A DNA stretch of 64,000 nucleotides, taken from assembly GCF_003261635.1 (NCBI RefSeq), contig NZ_QFXK01000027.1, forward strand, positions 310,001-374,000, read 5' to 3'. The stretch is from Kribbella monticola (GTDB taxonomy: Bacteria; Actinomycetota; Actinomycetes; Propionibacteriales; Kribbellaceae). The notes under the pieces are model-generated. The model worked only from the letters and a program-made list of their open reading frames with translations, did no database searches and had not been told where the DNA came from. The first letter of the stretch is position 1; every line of letters begins with the position of its first letter. The translations under genes were made by a program, and so were the position numbers. Below, in pieces: positions 10,345-19,985 of the stretch.

Positions 10345-10923
10345 CTACGACGAAGCGGGAATGGCGTTGTCGATGAGCACCTTGGCGATGGCTGCGGCCG
10401 TTGGGAAGGACTCGCTGTTGAGGACTCGCGTGCGGGCCGAGGCGCCGTCGATGAGCAGTGCCAGTTGTTCGCCGAGCTGTTCGGGGTTGGTGGCGCCGGC
10501 TTCGCGCGCGGTTTCGGTAAGCCGGGCAGCGATCGCGGTCTTGTAATCGCGTGCGTACTGCGATGCGGGGTGCTCCGGATCGTGCAGTTCCACAGCCGCT
10601 CCGATGTAGGGGCACAGCGGCATGGACGCCGGAATGTCGAAGGCGGCGAGTAGTCGTTCGCGCGGAGTGAGGTCGGTGCGGTCGAACACCCCGGGCATGA
10701 TCTCAGGATCGAAGCGGCGCAGGTACTCGGCGACCAGTTCGTCCTTGCTGGGGAAGTGCTGGTACGCCGTCCGCTTGGACACCTGGGCGACCGCGCAGAG
10801 CTGGTCCATGCCGGTGCGGTTGATGCCCTGATCGCGGAACAGTTGCTGTGACGCGCTGAGGATGCGCTCGCGTGCCCCCCTGCCCTTGCGCCGGCCCAGC
10901 GGGCCCTTCTCCAACTCCGTCAT
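10345..10923 (-). CDS. TetR family transcriptional regulator
   Basis: A 192-residue repressor-type protein. The N-terminal helix-turn-helix comprises residues about 13-60 (ARERILSASQQLFRDQG then QVSKRTAYQHFPSKDEL), followed by a ligand-binding helical domain. The ATG at 10923 is chosen over an upstream in-frame start at 10971 because the conserved TetR spacing before the HTH then fits. Divergently transcribed from an SDR and an NADPH/F420-reductase-like gene, which it probably controls. The intergenic region holds an inverted repeat (10955-11002). TetR proteins with this layout usually sense a small molecule handled by the neighbouring enzymes. Confidence 0.9.
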   Translation of the reverse strand: MTELEKGPLGRRKGRGARERILSASQQLFRDQGINRTGMDQLCAVAQVSKRTAYQHFPSKDELVAEYLRRFDPEIMPGVFDRTDLTPRERLLAAFDIPASMPLCPYIGAAVELHDPEHPASQYARDYKTAIAARLTETAREAGATNPEQLGEQLALLIDGASARTRVLNSESFPTAAAIAKVLIDNAIPASS

Positions 10924-10954
10924 ATCGCCAGCATAGCGCGCGCGGTACTGATCG

Positions 10955-11002
10955 GTGTACTTAGCTTGCACTCCGGGCGAAGGCCGGATACGTTAAGTAC
11001 AC
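10955..11002. promoter_or_regulatory. Inverted repeat between divergent tetR and SDR genes (candidate operator)
   Basis: GTGTACTTA at 10955-10963 and its exact complement TAAGTACAC at 10994-11002 are separated by 30 bases. The right arm runs into the AT-rich stretch 11005-11018 (contains TTATATAAG), a likely -10 region for the SDR gene. AT-rich sequence is scarce in this window, so promoter function is plausible. The arm spacing is wider than a single TetR dimer normally spans; two dimers or a loop are possible. Confidence 0.5.
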
Positions 11003-11063
11003 AGTTTGGTTTATATAAGCACCGAGCTGGTCCGGATACCCCCTCAAAATCAACGGAGTGATC

Positions 11064-11798
11064 GTGGGAAAGCTCGATGGCAAGGTCGCGGTGATCACCG
11101 GCGGATCCACCGGCATGGCACTGGCCGGCGCCCAACTGTTCGTCGAGGAAGGAGCGCATGTCTTCATCCAGGCCAGGCGGCAGGATGCACTGGACGACGC
11201 CGTGAAGCTGATCGGCCGCAACGTCACCGGCGTTCAGGGTGACGCGGCCGACCTGAACGACCTGGACCGCCTGTACGACACCGTCAAACGCGAGAAGGGC
11301 TCGATCGACGTCCTGTGGGCCAGCGCCGGAATGGGCGAACCCGGCGTACTAGGCGAGATCACCGAGGAACAGTTCGAACGCGCCTTCTCGCTCAATGTCC
11401 GCGGCACCCTGTTCACCGTGCAGAAGGCCCTGCCGCTGATCAACGACAACGGCTCGATCCTCATGACCGGGTCCAACGCCTCCCTCGGCGCCTTCCCTGG
11501 CTGGAGTCTCTACGCGGGAAGCAAGGCCGTCCAGCAAGCGTGGGCTCGCGTCTGGCTCAACGAACTGCGCGACCGGAAGATCCGGGTCAACGTCCTGACT
11601 CCTGGCCAGGTCGCCACCGCCAAACAGGAAGAACTGTTCGACGAGGCGACCAGGACGGCCTTCGAGTCGCTGATTCCCCGCGGACAGATGGGCCGCCCCG
11701 AAGAAATCGCCACCATCGCGCTGTTCCTCGCCTCCGACGATTCCAGCTACGTCAACGGCCTGGAACTGGTCGCCGACGGCGGTACCACGGCCATCTGA
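11064..11798 (+). CDS. Short-chain dehydrogenase/reductase (SDR)
   Basis: Classical NAD(P)-dependent SDR, 244 residues. The cofactor motif is TGGSTGMA (TGxxxGx-like, about residues 13-20), with SAG (in ASAGMGE) in the NNAG position. The catalytic pair is Y-x-x-x-K in SLYAGSKAVQQ, and a normal C-terminus VNGLELVADGG follows. GTG 11064 has GGAG at 11055-11058; GTG 11058 is the alternative. The substrate is unknown. The tetR gene is divergent, and a reductase-like gene follows 31 bp downstream in the same direction, suggesting one TetR-controlled redox operon. Confidence 0.92.
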   Translation: MGKLDGKVAVITGGSTGMALAGAQLFVEEGAHVFIQARRQDALDDAVKLIGRNVTGVQGDAADLNDLDRLYDTVKREKGSIDVLWASAGMGEPGVLGEITEEQFERAFSLNVRGTLFTVQKALPLINDNGSILMTGSNASLGAFPGWSLYAGSKAVQQAWARVWLNELRDRKIRVNVLTPGQVATAKQEELFDEATRTAFESLIPRGQMGRPEEIATIALFLASDDSSYVNGLELVADGGTTAI

Positions 11799-11829
11799 CC
11801 CATCCCCTCGACAAGAAGAGAGCACACGC

Positions 11830-12453
11830 ATGAGCAGCATCACCCTCATCGGTACGGGGAACATGGCCCGCACCATCGGCACGCTCGCAGTGGCAGGCGG
11901 CAACACCGTCGAGGTCATGGGACGCGATCAATCCAAGGCCGACAACCTGGCCAAGCTCCTGGGCGGCGACGCGACTGCCGGCAAGTGGGGCGCGATCCCG
12001 ACCGGGGACATCGTCATCACGGCGATCTTGTACGACGGTGTCGTTCCAGCCATCGCGGAGTACGGAAACGCACTTGCGGACAAGGTCATCGTCGACATCA
12101 GCAACCCCTTCAACGCCACATTCGACGGACTGGCCCACAGCGAGGAAACCTCGATCGCCCAGGAAGCCGCCAAGATCGCCCCACCCGGCGCCACCGTGGT
12201 GAAGGCCTTCAACACCATCTTCCGCAACGTCCTGGAAAACGGCCGCCCCCACGTCTTCATGGCCGGCGACAACGCGCAATCCAAAGCGGCTGTGGCCACC
12301 TTCATCAGAACCCTAGGCCTACGCCCCCTGGACGCCGGCCCCCTCAAGATGGCCCACTGGCTAGAAGGAATGGGCCTCCTCACCGTCTCCCTGGCCGCCA
12401 ACGGACTAGCCCACTGGGACTTCGCCCTAGGCGTAGACGGATTCACCGCCTGA
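11830..12453 (+). CDS. NADPH-dependent F420 reductase-like / NAD-binding oxidoreductase
   Basis: A 207-residue single Rossmann-domain protein with a glycine-rich dinucleotide loop at the very start (TLIGTGNMARTIG, residues 4-16). It is followed by a 'DIVITAILYD' strand and DISNPF. This arrangement fits the F420_oxidored (PF03807) group, whose members move hydride between NADPH and coenzyme F420 or act on other carbonyl substrates. It lies 31 bp behind the SDR and is likely co-transcribed. Whether it really uses F420 cannot be told from sequence alone. It converges on the nucleotidyltransferase gene with 12 bp between stops. Confidence 0.82.
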   Translation: MSSITLIGTGNMARTIGTLAVAGGNTVEVMGRDQSKADNLAKLLGGDATAGKWGAIPTGDIVITAILYDGVVPAIAEYGNALADKVIVDISNPFNATFDGLAHSEETSIAQEAAKIAPPGATVVKAFNTIFRNVLENGRPHVFMAGDNAQSKAAVATFIRTLGLRPLDAGPLKMAHWLEGMGLLTVSLAANGLAHWDFALGVDGFTA

Positions 12454-12465
12454 GCTGGCCGGAAG

Positions 12466-12894
12466 TCACAGTTGGCCGAGGGCGTGGCTGAACAGATTTT
12501 CCGGGTCGTACAGGACACGGCAACCGTCGCGTAGTACCTTCGCCGTTCCTGCGTCCAGTGGAGTCGAAAGCCATTCCCCAGTGACGATTCCCAGCTCCAC
12601 GACCAGCCCGCTACTGAGGCGAGCCCTCCGCTCCGTGAGAGGTCCCCACTCCTGACAGCGAATCAGTCGAGGTCGGCGGTCGACGACATCTGCCCAGTCC
12701 ATGCCGGTGATGTGCCGTTCCTTGTCCACGGTGACGAGGACCAGGTCCACGTCGCTAGCCATCCGCGGCCGACCGTAGGCGAACGAGCCAACCAAGGCGA
12801 GCCCTCGTACGTCGGCCTGGGAGCGGGCCCAAGCCGTGATGCCGTCGATCGCCGCGTCCGCCCGACGGCGCCTGCCTTTCAACCGCGCACTCAT
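12466..12894 (-). CDS. Nucleotidyltransferase-domain protein (MNT/kanamycin-type fold)
   Basis: A 142-residue stand-alone nucleotidyltransferase. The hallmark GSFAYGRPRMASDVDLVL (residues about 36-53) contains the GS and the D-x-D metal ligands of the polymerase-beta superfamily, with a third acidic residue likely in VVELGIV. No HEPN partner gene is adjacent, so a HEPN/MNT toxin-antitoxin pair is not supported. The size fits small uncharacterised actinobacterial NTases. Confidence 0.8.
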   Translation of the reverse strand: MSARLKGRRRRADAAIDGITAWARSQADVRGLALVGSFAYGRPRMASDVDLVLVTVDKERHITGMDWADVVDRRPRLIRCQEWGPLTERRARLSSGLVVELGIVTGEWLSTPLDAGTAKVLRDGCRVLYDPENLFSHALGQL

Positions 12895-13070
12895 GTGGCC
12901 AGCGTCGCAGACCTTGTCGCGAGCCGACCGCGTTCTCGCCGCAGCGACGTGTTTCTGTCTGCCGTTTCTGCGTGGGTGGGAGCTCGGCTGCGGGTGGGCG
13001 ACGCGGGGGCGGGCGTGGTGCCGGCGTGGGGGAGCCTGTGCGGGAGTGAGAAACTTGGGCGGACAGCTGA

Positions 13071-13829
<759 letters not shown>

Positions 13830-13848
13830 TGACGACCAGAGGACGCGC

Positions 13849-14289
13849 GTGACAGCCAAGCGGGCCGTGGTGGTGATCGCGGTCGTCTTCATCGCGTACG
13901 CCGTACTGCTCGGCTGGCGCGGTGTCTTGCTGATCGGCACCGGCGACCCGGTCGCGATCGGGCTCGGGATCGCTGTGCTGGTGATCCCGCTGCTCGGCCT
14001 GTATCTGGTCTGGCGCGAGATCCAGTTCGGCCGCCGGACCGAGGCGCTCGCGCACGAACTGGATCGGGAAGGCGGCCTCCCCGTGGACGACCTGCCCCGG
14101 CGCCCGTCGGGCCGGATCGAGCGGGTCGCGGCCGACGCCGCTTTCACGCAGTACAAGGAGGAGGCCGAAGCGGCGCCGGAGGACTGGCGGGTCTGGTTCC
14201 GGTTGTCGACGGCGTACGACGCGGCCGGTGATCGCAAGCGGGCCCGGTCGTCGATGCGCACGGCGATCCAGTACCACGATCAGACCTGA
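13849..14289 (+). CDS. Small membrane protein with TPR-like tail
   Basis: A 146-residue protein. Two N-terminal membrane helices (about residues 5-24 and 35-56) precede a soluble tail whose last 40 residues (WRVWFRLSTAYDAAGDRKRARSSMR region) resemble one tetratricopeptide unit. Function unknown. Placed 19 bp after dapB, it is probably co-transcribed with it, an arrangement I associate with actinobacterial dapB loci. GTG start at 13849. Confidence 0.8.
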   Translation: MTAKRAVVVIAVVFIAYAVLLGWRGVLLIGTGDPVAIGLGIAVLVIPLLGLYLVWREIQFGRRTEALAHELDREGGLPVDDLPRRPSGRIERVAADAAFTQYKEEAEAAPEDWRVWFRLSTAYDAAGDRKRARSSMRTAIQYHDQT

Positions 14290-14334
14290 ATCCGGGGAGT
14301 TTCCTGTGAGTTGGCTGGGAACGACCGGTTCAGC

Positions 14335-14364
14335 CTGACAACCCGGGCGGGATCGGGATACCTT
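14335..14364 (+). promoter_or_regulatory. Candidate promoter of the HTH-STAND-TPR regulator gene
   Basis: CTGACA at 14335-14340 is followed after 18 bases by TACCTT at 14359-14364, a reasonable actinobacterial -35/-10 pair. It lies 45 bases before the preferred GTG start, which has GGAG at 14401-14404. Confidence 0.4.
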
Positions 14365-14409
14365 CAGGGTGAGCGTGGCGACCGCCACGGTCGACAGGTC
14401 GGAGACTGG

Positions 14410-16917
14410 GTGGGCCGTCCTTTGCCATCAGACGGGTCTCGCCGCGGCTCGGACGACGCGCAGGGCACTGGCTTCGGTGACTTGCTCCGACGGCACCGGC
14501 GAGACGCCGGACTGTCGCAGGAGAAGCTGGCGGAGCTGGCCGGTCTCAGCGTCGACGCGATCGCGGCGTTGGAGCGGGGACGCCGTCGTGCGCCCAGACC
14601 GCACACGTTGCGGTTGCTGGGCGACGCTCTGCGGCTCGGGGCGCCTGATCGCGCCCAGTTGACCGCTGCCGCCCGCCGCGACGCCGACACCACCCGCTCT
14701 GTACTACGTCTGCCGCCGGTCGCTCCGAACGAGTTGATCGGCCGGTCGCGAGAGGTCGAAGAAGCTTCCCGCCTGATTGGCGAGCGCGCCACCCGGCTGC
14801 TCACGATGAGCGGTCCTGCAGGAGTGGGCAAGACCCGGCTCGCGCTGGCGGTGGCGTCGCAGGTCGCGCACCGGTTCGAGGACGGCGTCTGCTGGGTACC
14901 TCTCGCGCCCGTGCTGGAACCGGCCGCGGTGACACCCGCGATCGCCGCCGCGATCGGGCTACATCCCGTGGATGGCGGACGGCTCACCGAGGAGATCGCC
15001 GAGCAGATCGGCCGCCGGAGCCTGCTGCTGGTGCTCGACAATTGCGTGCACGTCCTCGCCGGCGCGACCGGGGTCGTCTCGACGCTGCTGGAGTGTTGCC
15101 CGAATCTGACGGTGCTCGCCACCAGTCGCGAGCTGATGCGAGTGCCGGGCGAGCGTGTGTACGTCGTACCGCCGCTGACGTTGCCCAGCGACGACGAGGA
15201 CTCGGCCGGCTCGCCTGCCGTGCGGCTGTTCGTGGATCGCGCGACCGCGCGGGGATTTCCGCCGACCGGGCAGCTCGACCAGGTCGCCCGCGTGGTCAGC
15301 CGGCTCGAAGGGATTCCGCTCGCCATCGAGCTCGCCGCCGCCCGGACGAACGTGCTGACTGTCGAAGAACTCGCCGCCGAACTGGACTCTTCCTTCGCGA
15401 TCCTGGCCGGCGGTTCCAGCGCGGCGGGTTCGCGGCAGGAGTCGTTGTTCGGAGCGATCGGCTGGAGCCACGCTCTGCTGACGCCGTCCGAGCGGGACCT
15501 GTTCGCGAGGCTGTCGATCTTCGCGGGTGGGTGGAGTTTGAACGCGGCCGCGGCAGTGCTCTCCGGCCGGCTCGTGCCGGGGCCGCTGGAGCGTGCCACG
15601 GCGCTCGATCTGACCAGCAGGCTGGTCGACAAGTCGCTGATCCGGGTGTCGCGCGATCGGGGCATCGCGCGGTACGACATGCTCGCCGTGATCCGGGAGT
15701 TCGCGGCGGGACAGCTCGCCCTGGCCGGTTCGGACGAGGAAACCGCGCGGAACCACGCCGGCTTCTACATTGCGCTGGCCGAAGAGGCCGAATCCCATCT
15801 CCGTGGGCCGAATCAGGGCGACTGGCTCGATCGCCTCGACGGCGAGCTCGACAACTTGCGAGCGGCGATGGCGTGGGCGTTTCGCGCCGAGGCGGTGACC
15901 GAGGCCGTCCGGCTCGCGGGTGGACTGTGGTTGTTCTGCTATCTCCGCGGTCACTACGCCGAAGGCAGTGAGTGGCTCGAACGTGCGCTGAAGCTGGCCG
16001 ACACGGGCGGCCCCGAACTCGCGCCGTACAAGGCGAAAGCTTGTCTCGGCGCGGGGATGCTGGCGTTCCTGCAGTGCGAGTACGACGTGGCGACCGCGCG
16101 ACTCGAGTCGGCACTCACGCAGTACAAGGCGTTGAACGACACAGCCGGTACTGCGCTGGTCATGCAGCGACTCGGGGGAGTGGCCCGCGAGCGCGGCGAC
16201 TATGTGACCGCGGAGAACCTGCACTGCCAGAGCTACGACCTGTTCGAGAGTCTCGGCGACCGGTCGGGGATGTCGTGGGCGCACAACCAGCTCGGGTTCG
16301 TCGCGTGGTTGCGCGGTGACCTGGAGATCGCGGCGCGGCGCTGCAAGCGAGCGCGGGACAGCTTCCGCGTGCTCGGTGACGGCGAAGGGCTCGCGTGGTC
16401 CTTGATCAGCCTGGGCACCATCGCGCAGTACGGCGGTGAGCTGGCTGAGGCCGAAGAGTTGCTGCAGGAGAGTCTGGCGTTGTCGCAGCGGCTCGGGTAT
16501 CGCGAAGGTGTTGCCTGGTCGCTGAACCAGTTAGGTATCGTCGAGCGGCGCCGCGGGCTGACCGAGCGAGCCGTGCACTTCCTCGACGAGAGCCTTGCCG
16601 AGCATCGCGATCTGGGGGACCGGTGGCGATCGGCGAGTGTGCTGGAAGAGCTCGCGACGGTCGCCCAGCAACGGAACCGGACGGAGTACGCGGCCTTCCT
16701 CCTCGGCGCGGCCGACGGTATCCGCGAGGTGATCGGGGCGCCGGTGCCGGAGATCGAGAAGGCCGATCTGCAGAGCACCAAACAAGCCATAGAAGAAGCT
16801 CTCGACCGGCGCGCGTTTCGGGCCGCCTGGTCAGCAGGACGCGCGGCCCCGCTCGCCGCCGTAGCCGACGGCTACCCAGGCCCGTCCGCCGACGCAGACC
16901 GCTCCACCCGCCTCTGA
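14410..16917 (+). CDS. XRE HTH - STAND ATPase - TPR transcriptional regulator
   Basis: A large regulator (835 residues). Its N-terminal Cro/CI-type HTH (residues about 16-72, LLRRHRRDAGLSQEKLAEL...ALERGRR) is followed by an NB-ARC/STAND ATPase domain beginning at LIGRSREVEE, with P-loop GPAGVGKT near residue 135 and Walker-B-like LLLVLDNC. Winged-helix and TPR repeats form the C-terminal half. Such proteins are signal-integrating switches that bind ATP and oligomerise when a ligand meets the TPR part. GTG 14410 is preferred; an open frame extends to TTG 14311 but lacks a ribosome site. It stands beside a secreted peptidase-like gene (convergent). Target unknown. Confidence 0.86.
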   Translation: MGRPLPSDGSRRGSDDAQGTGFGDLLRRHRRDAGLSQEKLAELAGLSVDAIAALERGRRRAPRPHTLRLLGDALRLGAPDRAQLTAAARRDADTTRSVLRLPPVAPNELIGRSREVEEASRLIGERATRLLTMSGPAGVGKTRLALAVASQVAHRFEDGVCWVPLAPVLEPAAVTPAIAAAIGLHPVDGGRLTEEIAEQIGRRSLLLVLDNCVHVLAGATGVVSTLLECCPNLTVLATSRELMRVPGERVYVVPPLTLPSDDEDSAGSPAVRLFVDRATARGFPPTGQLDQVARVVSRLEGIPLAIELAAARTNVLTVEELAAELDSSFAILAGGSSAAGSRQESLFGAIGWSHALLTPSERDLFARLSIFAGGWSLNAAAAVLSGRLVPGPLERATALDLTSRLVDKSLIRVSRDRGIARYDMLAVIREFAAGQLALAGSDEETARNHAGFYIALAEEAESHLRGPNQGDWLDRLDGELDNLRAAMAWAFRAEAVTEAVRLAGGLWLFCYLRGHYAEGSEWLERALKLADTGGPELAPYKAKACLGAGMLAFLQCEYDVATARLESALTQYKALNDTAGTALVMQRLGGVARERGDYVTAENLHCQSYDLFESLGDRSGMSWAHNQLGFVAWLRGDLEIAARRCKRARDSFRVLGDGEGLAWSLISLGTIAQYGGELAEAEELLQESLALSQRLGYREGVAWSLNQLGIVERRRGLTERAVHFLDESLAEHRDLGDRWRSASVLEELATVAQQRNRTEYAAFLLGAADGIREVIGAPVPEIEKADLQSTKQAIEEALDRRAFRAAWSAGRAAPLAAVADGYPGPSADADRSTRL

Positions 16918-17427
16918 CCAGCTCCGCCGAACTGGCTTCTGAACAGCACCGCCTCTGGACAACTCGGGCGGAGTCCGGCGATCCGTCTCCGAGCACCTGG
17001 GCCGGGGACAAATGGAGCCTCGCGAGGCACCACGACCTGGGGGATCGAAGGTACCCCGCGAGGGATCTGCGGCCGGGAGGCCCATGCGGCCTTACGGGAC
17101 CCGGCCGGCTGTGTCTCTGTCTGACCCCCCAGGCAGTCCCCCCACCCCACAGCCGGCCGAAGCCACGTCGGCGATGTTCCCCGTCCCACCGAGCCCTCCC
17201 GGTCGGCGTTCCGGTTCTCCCGCGCTGACTCAAGATTGGCTTGGTCACACTCTGTCGCACAGGGACGCAACCCTGACATCGCCCTGACAACAGGGTGGTG
17301 ACAACGAACGCCCTCTCGCGATCTCGCCGAATGTGATGACGCGTTCTCGCTCCGTGCGGGAATTAGGCGGCAATTGGCACCGAATCATCGCGGCAATAGC
17401 GCGCTGCGTAGTCGGAGGTCGATCAGA
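16918..17427. other. 510-bp non-coding interval between convergent genes, with a long inverted repeat
   Basis: No credible gene is seen here. Open frames on either strand have the composition of shadows and no domain. It contains a perfect 12-bp inverted repeat (arms 17102-17113 and 17148-17159, sequence CGGCCGGCTGTG and complement) with a C-rich 34-nt loop, and an AT-richer stretch at 17320-17430. The first bases after the regulator's stop carry a weak duplication (CCGCCTCTG twice, near 16909 and 16962). Confidence 0.5.
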
Positions 17428-19161
17428 TCAGCGCAGATATCCGGAAACCGCTTTCGTGAATCCGGCAATGCGGGCCAGCGGTGCGCGGGCGTTCACGGCG
17501 TCGTCGTCGTTCGGATCCATCCCGCCCGACGACGGCGCGGGGATCCCCTCGCCGGCGCAGGTGGTGTCCTTGGCGGGCGCCTTGCCGGTGGTGAGGAAGG
17601 TGTTCACGATCTTGTCGGCGCACTTGTTCACGCCGCCGTAGATGCCGTGGTCGCCCTCGCCGGTGATGGTGACCAGCCGCGAACCGGCGTACCGGCTGTG
17701 GGCCGCTGCTGCCAGCGAGAAGTTGGTCGCCGGGTCGTGTACCGACTGCACCATCAGCGTTGTCGGCAAGCCTTCGCCGGTAGGGATGGGAAGCTCGAGG
17801 TTGGGGCGGTCCCAGAACGCGCAGGGGTTCTCGCTCATCGACCAACCGAGCAGCGGGTACCGCGGGCCGAGGCGGGCCGACAGCGCCTCGCCGTACTCGC
17901 GGCCCTGCGGCCATTCGGTGTCGTTGCACGTGACGGCGGTAAAGGTCGCGTTCTCCGCGTCGTCGGCGAAGGGCCGGCCGAGCGGCGTGATGCCGACCGT
18001 ACGCCGGGTCGCTCGCTGGACGAGTTCTTGCTGGCGCGCCAACGGGAGTTCGTCGACCTTTCGCTGGGCCGCCCGGGCGCCGCTTTTGCTCTGCGCCTCG
18101 GAAAGGCCGCGCAGGAATGCCAGATCAATCGCCAGCGAATGGAAATCCACCTTTGTATACAGGTCGCCGGTGACGATATTGTCCAGCGTGTTCTGGTCGT
18201 AGCTGATCTTCACCGACCCGTCCAGGAACTCCTCGACCGCGGGCTCCTTCTTCAGCGCGGCCCGCAGTCGCTCGTACGTCCTGATCACCAAGCGTGGCGA
18301 GGCGCCGAGTTTCAGTTGAGCGTCGTACTTCGCGGCCCAGGGCGCGAAGTCTTCGCGGAACCTGCGCTCGAACGCCTGCGGCTGGGCGATGAACGTGTTC
18401 AGCCACGGCCCGGTGAAGTCGGTGTTCGAGTCGAGCACGAAGCGGCCGACGTGGGCCGGGTAATAGGTCTGGTAGTACGCGCCCAGCCAGGTGCCGGCGG
18501 AGTACCCGACGTAGTCGATCTTGTCGTAGCCGAGCACTTGCCGGATCAGGTCCATGTCCTGCACGGTCTGAACCGTGTTCACGAACGGGAGCAGTCCACG
18601 TGACTGGCCGTCGCAGTACGGGAGCGTCAGTTCCGACGCCTCTGCGATGAGGTCGAGGTTCCACGGGTCGCGGTCACGGGCGTCCATCGTGAAGCCGGGC
18701 GCGCCCTGGCAGGTGACGTTCGCGCTGTCGCCGGTGCCGCGCGGGTCGAAGCCGATGGCGAGGTGGTCCTTGGAGAGTGCCTTCTGACTGGCCAGGTACG
18801 GCGCCATGCCGAGTCCCGCGCCACCCGGGCCACCGGGATTGCCGAACACGACGCGACTCGCTCTGCCCTTCGCCGGGCCGCCCGCCTTGCTGATCGCGAG
18901 CTGGATGTCGACGTGCCGCGCCTGGTCCGACCAGTCGCGCGGGACGGTGATCTTGGCGCAGGACGTCTTCAGTTCCGGATCACCGCACACTCGCCAGGCC
19001 GGTTTCTGGTCCAGATACCGCTTGGCGATCCGGTTCGGCCCGGTCTGTACGGCGGCCGCCTGCTGCTGCGATGCCGTCGCGCTCGATCCGGGGACCACCA
19101 GCAAGGCGGTCGCGGAGAGGGCGGAGATACCGAGGCCGGCGGCCAGGGTACGGAACTTCAT
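17428..19161 (-). CDS. Secreted alpha/beta-hydrolase, tripeptidyl-aminopeptidase-like (S33)
   Basis: A 577-residue exported hydrolase. A Sec signal peptide (MKFRTLAAGLGISALSATALL then alanine-rich cleavage region, about residues 1-35) precedes an alpha/beta-hydrolase fold. The nucleophile elbow is VGYSAGTW, the oxyanion region VVFGNPGGPGG, the acid lies near VHDPAT, and the His is in GEGDHGIYGG. This is the layout of Streptomyces-type secreted tripeptidyl aminopeptidases (TAP-like C-terminal domain), which release tripeptides from protein N-termini. Start at 19161 is fixed by GGAGG 4 nt upstream; a further in-frame start is 7 codons up. A TetR gene lies just upstream on the same strand. Confidence 0.88.
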   Translation of the reverse strand: MKFRTLAAGLGISALSATALLVVPGSSATASQQQAAAVQTGPNRIAKRYLDQKPAWRVCGDPELKTSCAKITVPRDWSDQARHVDIQLAISKAGGPAKGRASRVVFGNPGGPGGAGLGMAPYLASQKALSKDHLAIGFDPRGTGDSANVTCQGAPGFTMDARDRDPWNLDLIAEASELTLPYCDGQSRGLLPFVNTVQTVQDMDLIRQVLGYDKIDYVGYSAGTWLGAYYQTYYPAHVGRFVLDSNTDFTGPWLNTFIAQPQAFERRFREDFAPWAAKYDAQLKLGASPRLVIRTYERLRAALKKEPAVEEFLDGSVKISYDQNTLDNIVTGDLYTKVDFHSLAIDLAFLRGLSEAQSKSGARAAQRKVDELPLARQQELVQRATRRTVGITPLGRPFADDAENATFTAVTCNDTEWPQGREYGEALSARLGPRYPLLGWSMSENPCAFWDRPNLELPIPTGEGLPTTLMVQSVHDPATNFSLAAAAHSRYAGSRLVTITGEGDHGIYGGVNKCADKIVNTFLTTGKAPAKDTTCAGEGIPAPSSGGMDPNDDDAVNARAPLARIAGFTKAVSGYLR

Positions 19162-19254
19162 ACATCCTCCAGGGATGGCCAAGCGTGTTCGGACCGTCGC
19201 AATCTGTCATGCCCGCTGCGCGTGGTCGAGCACCACCCCCGGCCCGGCGTCAGA

Positions 19255-19932
19255 TCATCCGCCTGCTAAGGGACTGCCGGTTCGAGGTGCGCAGAGCTGG
19301 GCGTGCAGGGTCTCGTAGGTCCAGGCCTGCCATCGCTTCGGCGTCCAGCCGCGCTCGCTGACGAAGAGCAGATACACCTCAGGGCTCAACAGGCCGAACA
19401 GGACGTCGGCGGCCTGCTCGACAGAGATGCCGGGATTGGCTCCGGGCTTGGCCAGCAGGCTCTCGGCTGCGGCTGTTTGCACTGTGAGCCGGGGGTTTTC
19501 TTCTTCAGGCCAGAGCTTCGCGATCGCGGGGTCGACCGCTGCGGCCGCCTCGACCATCTTCAGGATCGGTGCGACGCGGTCCAGTACTGCGCGAGTGCCT
19601 TCGAGGTGCGCCTCGAGATGCTCGGCGGCGGACGCGGTGGCGAGTGCCTGCTGGAACCAGGGCCGGTCAAGTGTCGCCACCGGTTCGTCGTCGCCCGCGA
19701 TCGTCCGGTCGACGACTTCCTTCAGCACGGACTGCTTGTTGCCGAAGCTGTAGTAGATGGTCTGCACGGCGACCTCGGCCTGATCGGCGATGTCCTGCAA
19801 CGAGGTCGCGCCGTACCCGTTCCGGACGAACAACTCACCGGCCGCGTCGAGGATCCGGGCGCGGGTCAGCTTGGCCTTCGCTGCTCGGCCGTCCGGCTTT
19901 TTTGTCTCGGGAAACTTCTTGACCGGGTTCAT
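19255..19932 (-). CDS. TetR family transcriptional regulator
   Basis: A 225-residue TetR protein. HTH at about residues 20-65 (ARILDAAGELFVRNGYGATSLQDIADQAEVAVQTIYYSFGNK region), then a helical sensor domain. The start at ATG 19932 is preferred; an open frame runs 9 codons further up across the palindromic operator, which is unlikely to be coding. It is divergent from a small monooxygenase-like gene and lies 93 bp upstream of the secreted hydrolase on the same strand. It may control itself and the monooxygenase through the repeat at 19944-19966. Confidence 0.9.
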   Translation of the reverse strand: MNPVKKFPETKKPDGRAAKAKLTRARILDAAGELFVRNGYGATSLQDIADQAEVAVQTIYYSFGNKQSVLKEVVDRTIAGDDEPVATLDRPWFQQALATASAAEHLEAHLEGTRAVLDRVAPILKMVEAAAAVDPAIAKLWPEEENPRLTVQTAAAESLLAKPGANPGISVEQAADVLFGLLSPEVYLLFVSERGWTPKRWQAWTYETLHAQLCAPRTGSPLAGG

Positions 19933-19943
19933 GTTTGTAGTAT

Positions 19944-19966
19944 CTCTAGAGTTAATCACTAGAGTT
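19944..19966. promoter_or_regulatory. Palindromic site in the tetR/monooxygenase intergenic region (candidate TetR operator)
   Basis: CTCTAG (19944-19949) and its complement CTAGAG (19959-19964) flank a 9-bp AT-rich centre AGTTAATCA. The 8-mer CTAGAGTT also occurs as a direct repeat at 19946 and 19959. The whole element sits in the 53-bp gap between divergent starts, where it would cover both promoters. Its AT content contrasts sharply with its surroundings. Confidence 0.6.
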
Positions 19967-19985
19967 CAACTACAAGGAGTTTGTG

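Noticed and set aside
12466-12894. HEPN/MNT toxin-antitoxin pair
   Set aside because: Only the nucleotidyltransferase is present; no HEPN-like gene lies next to it.
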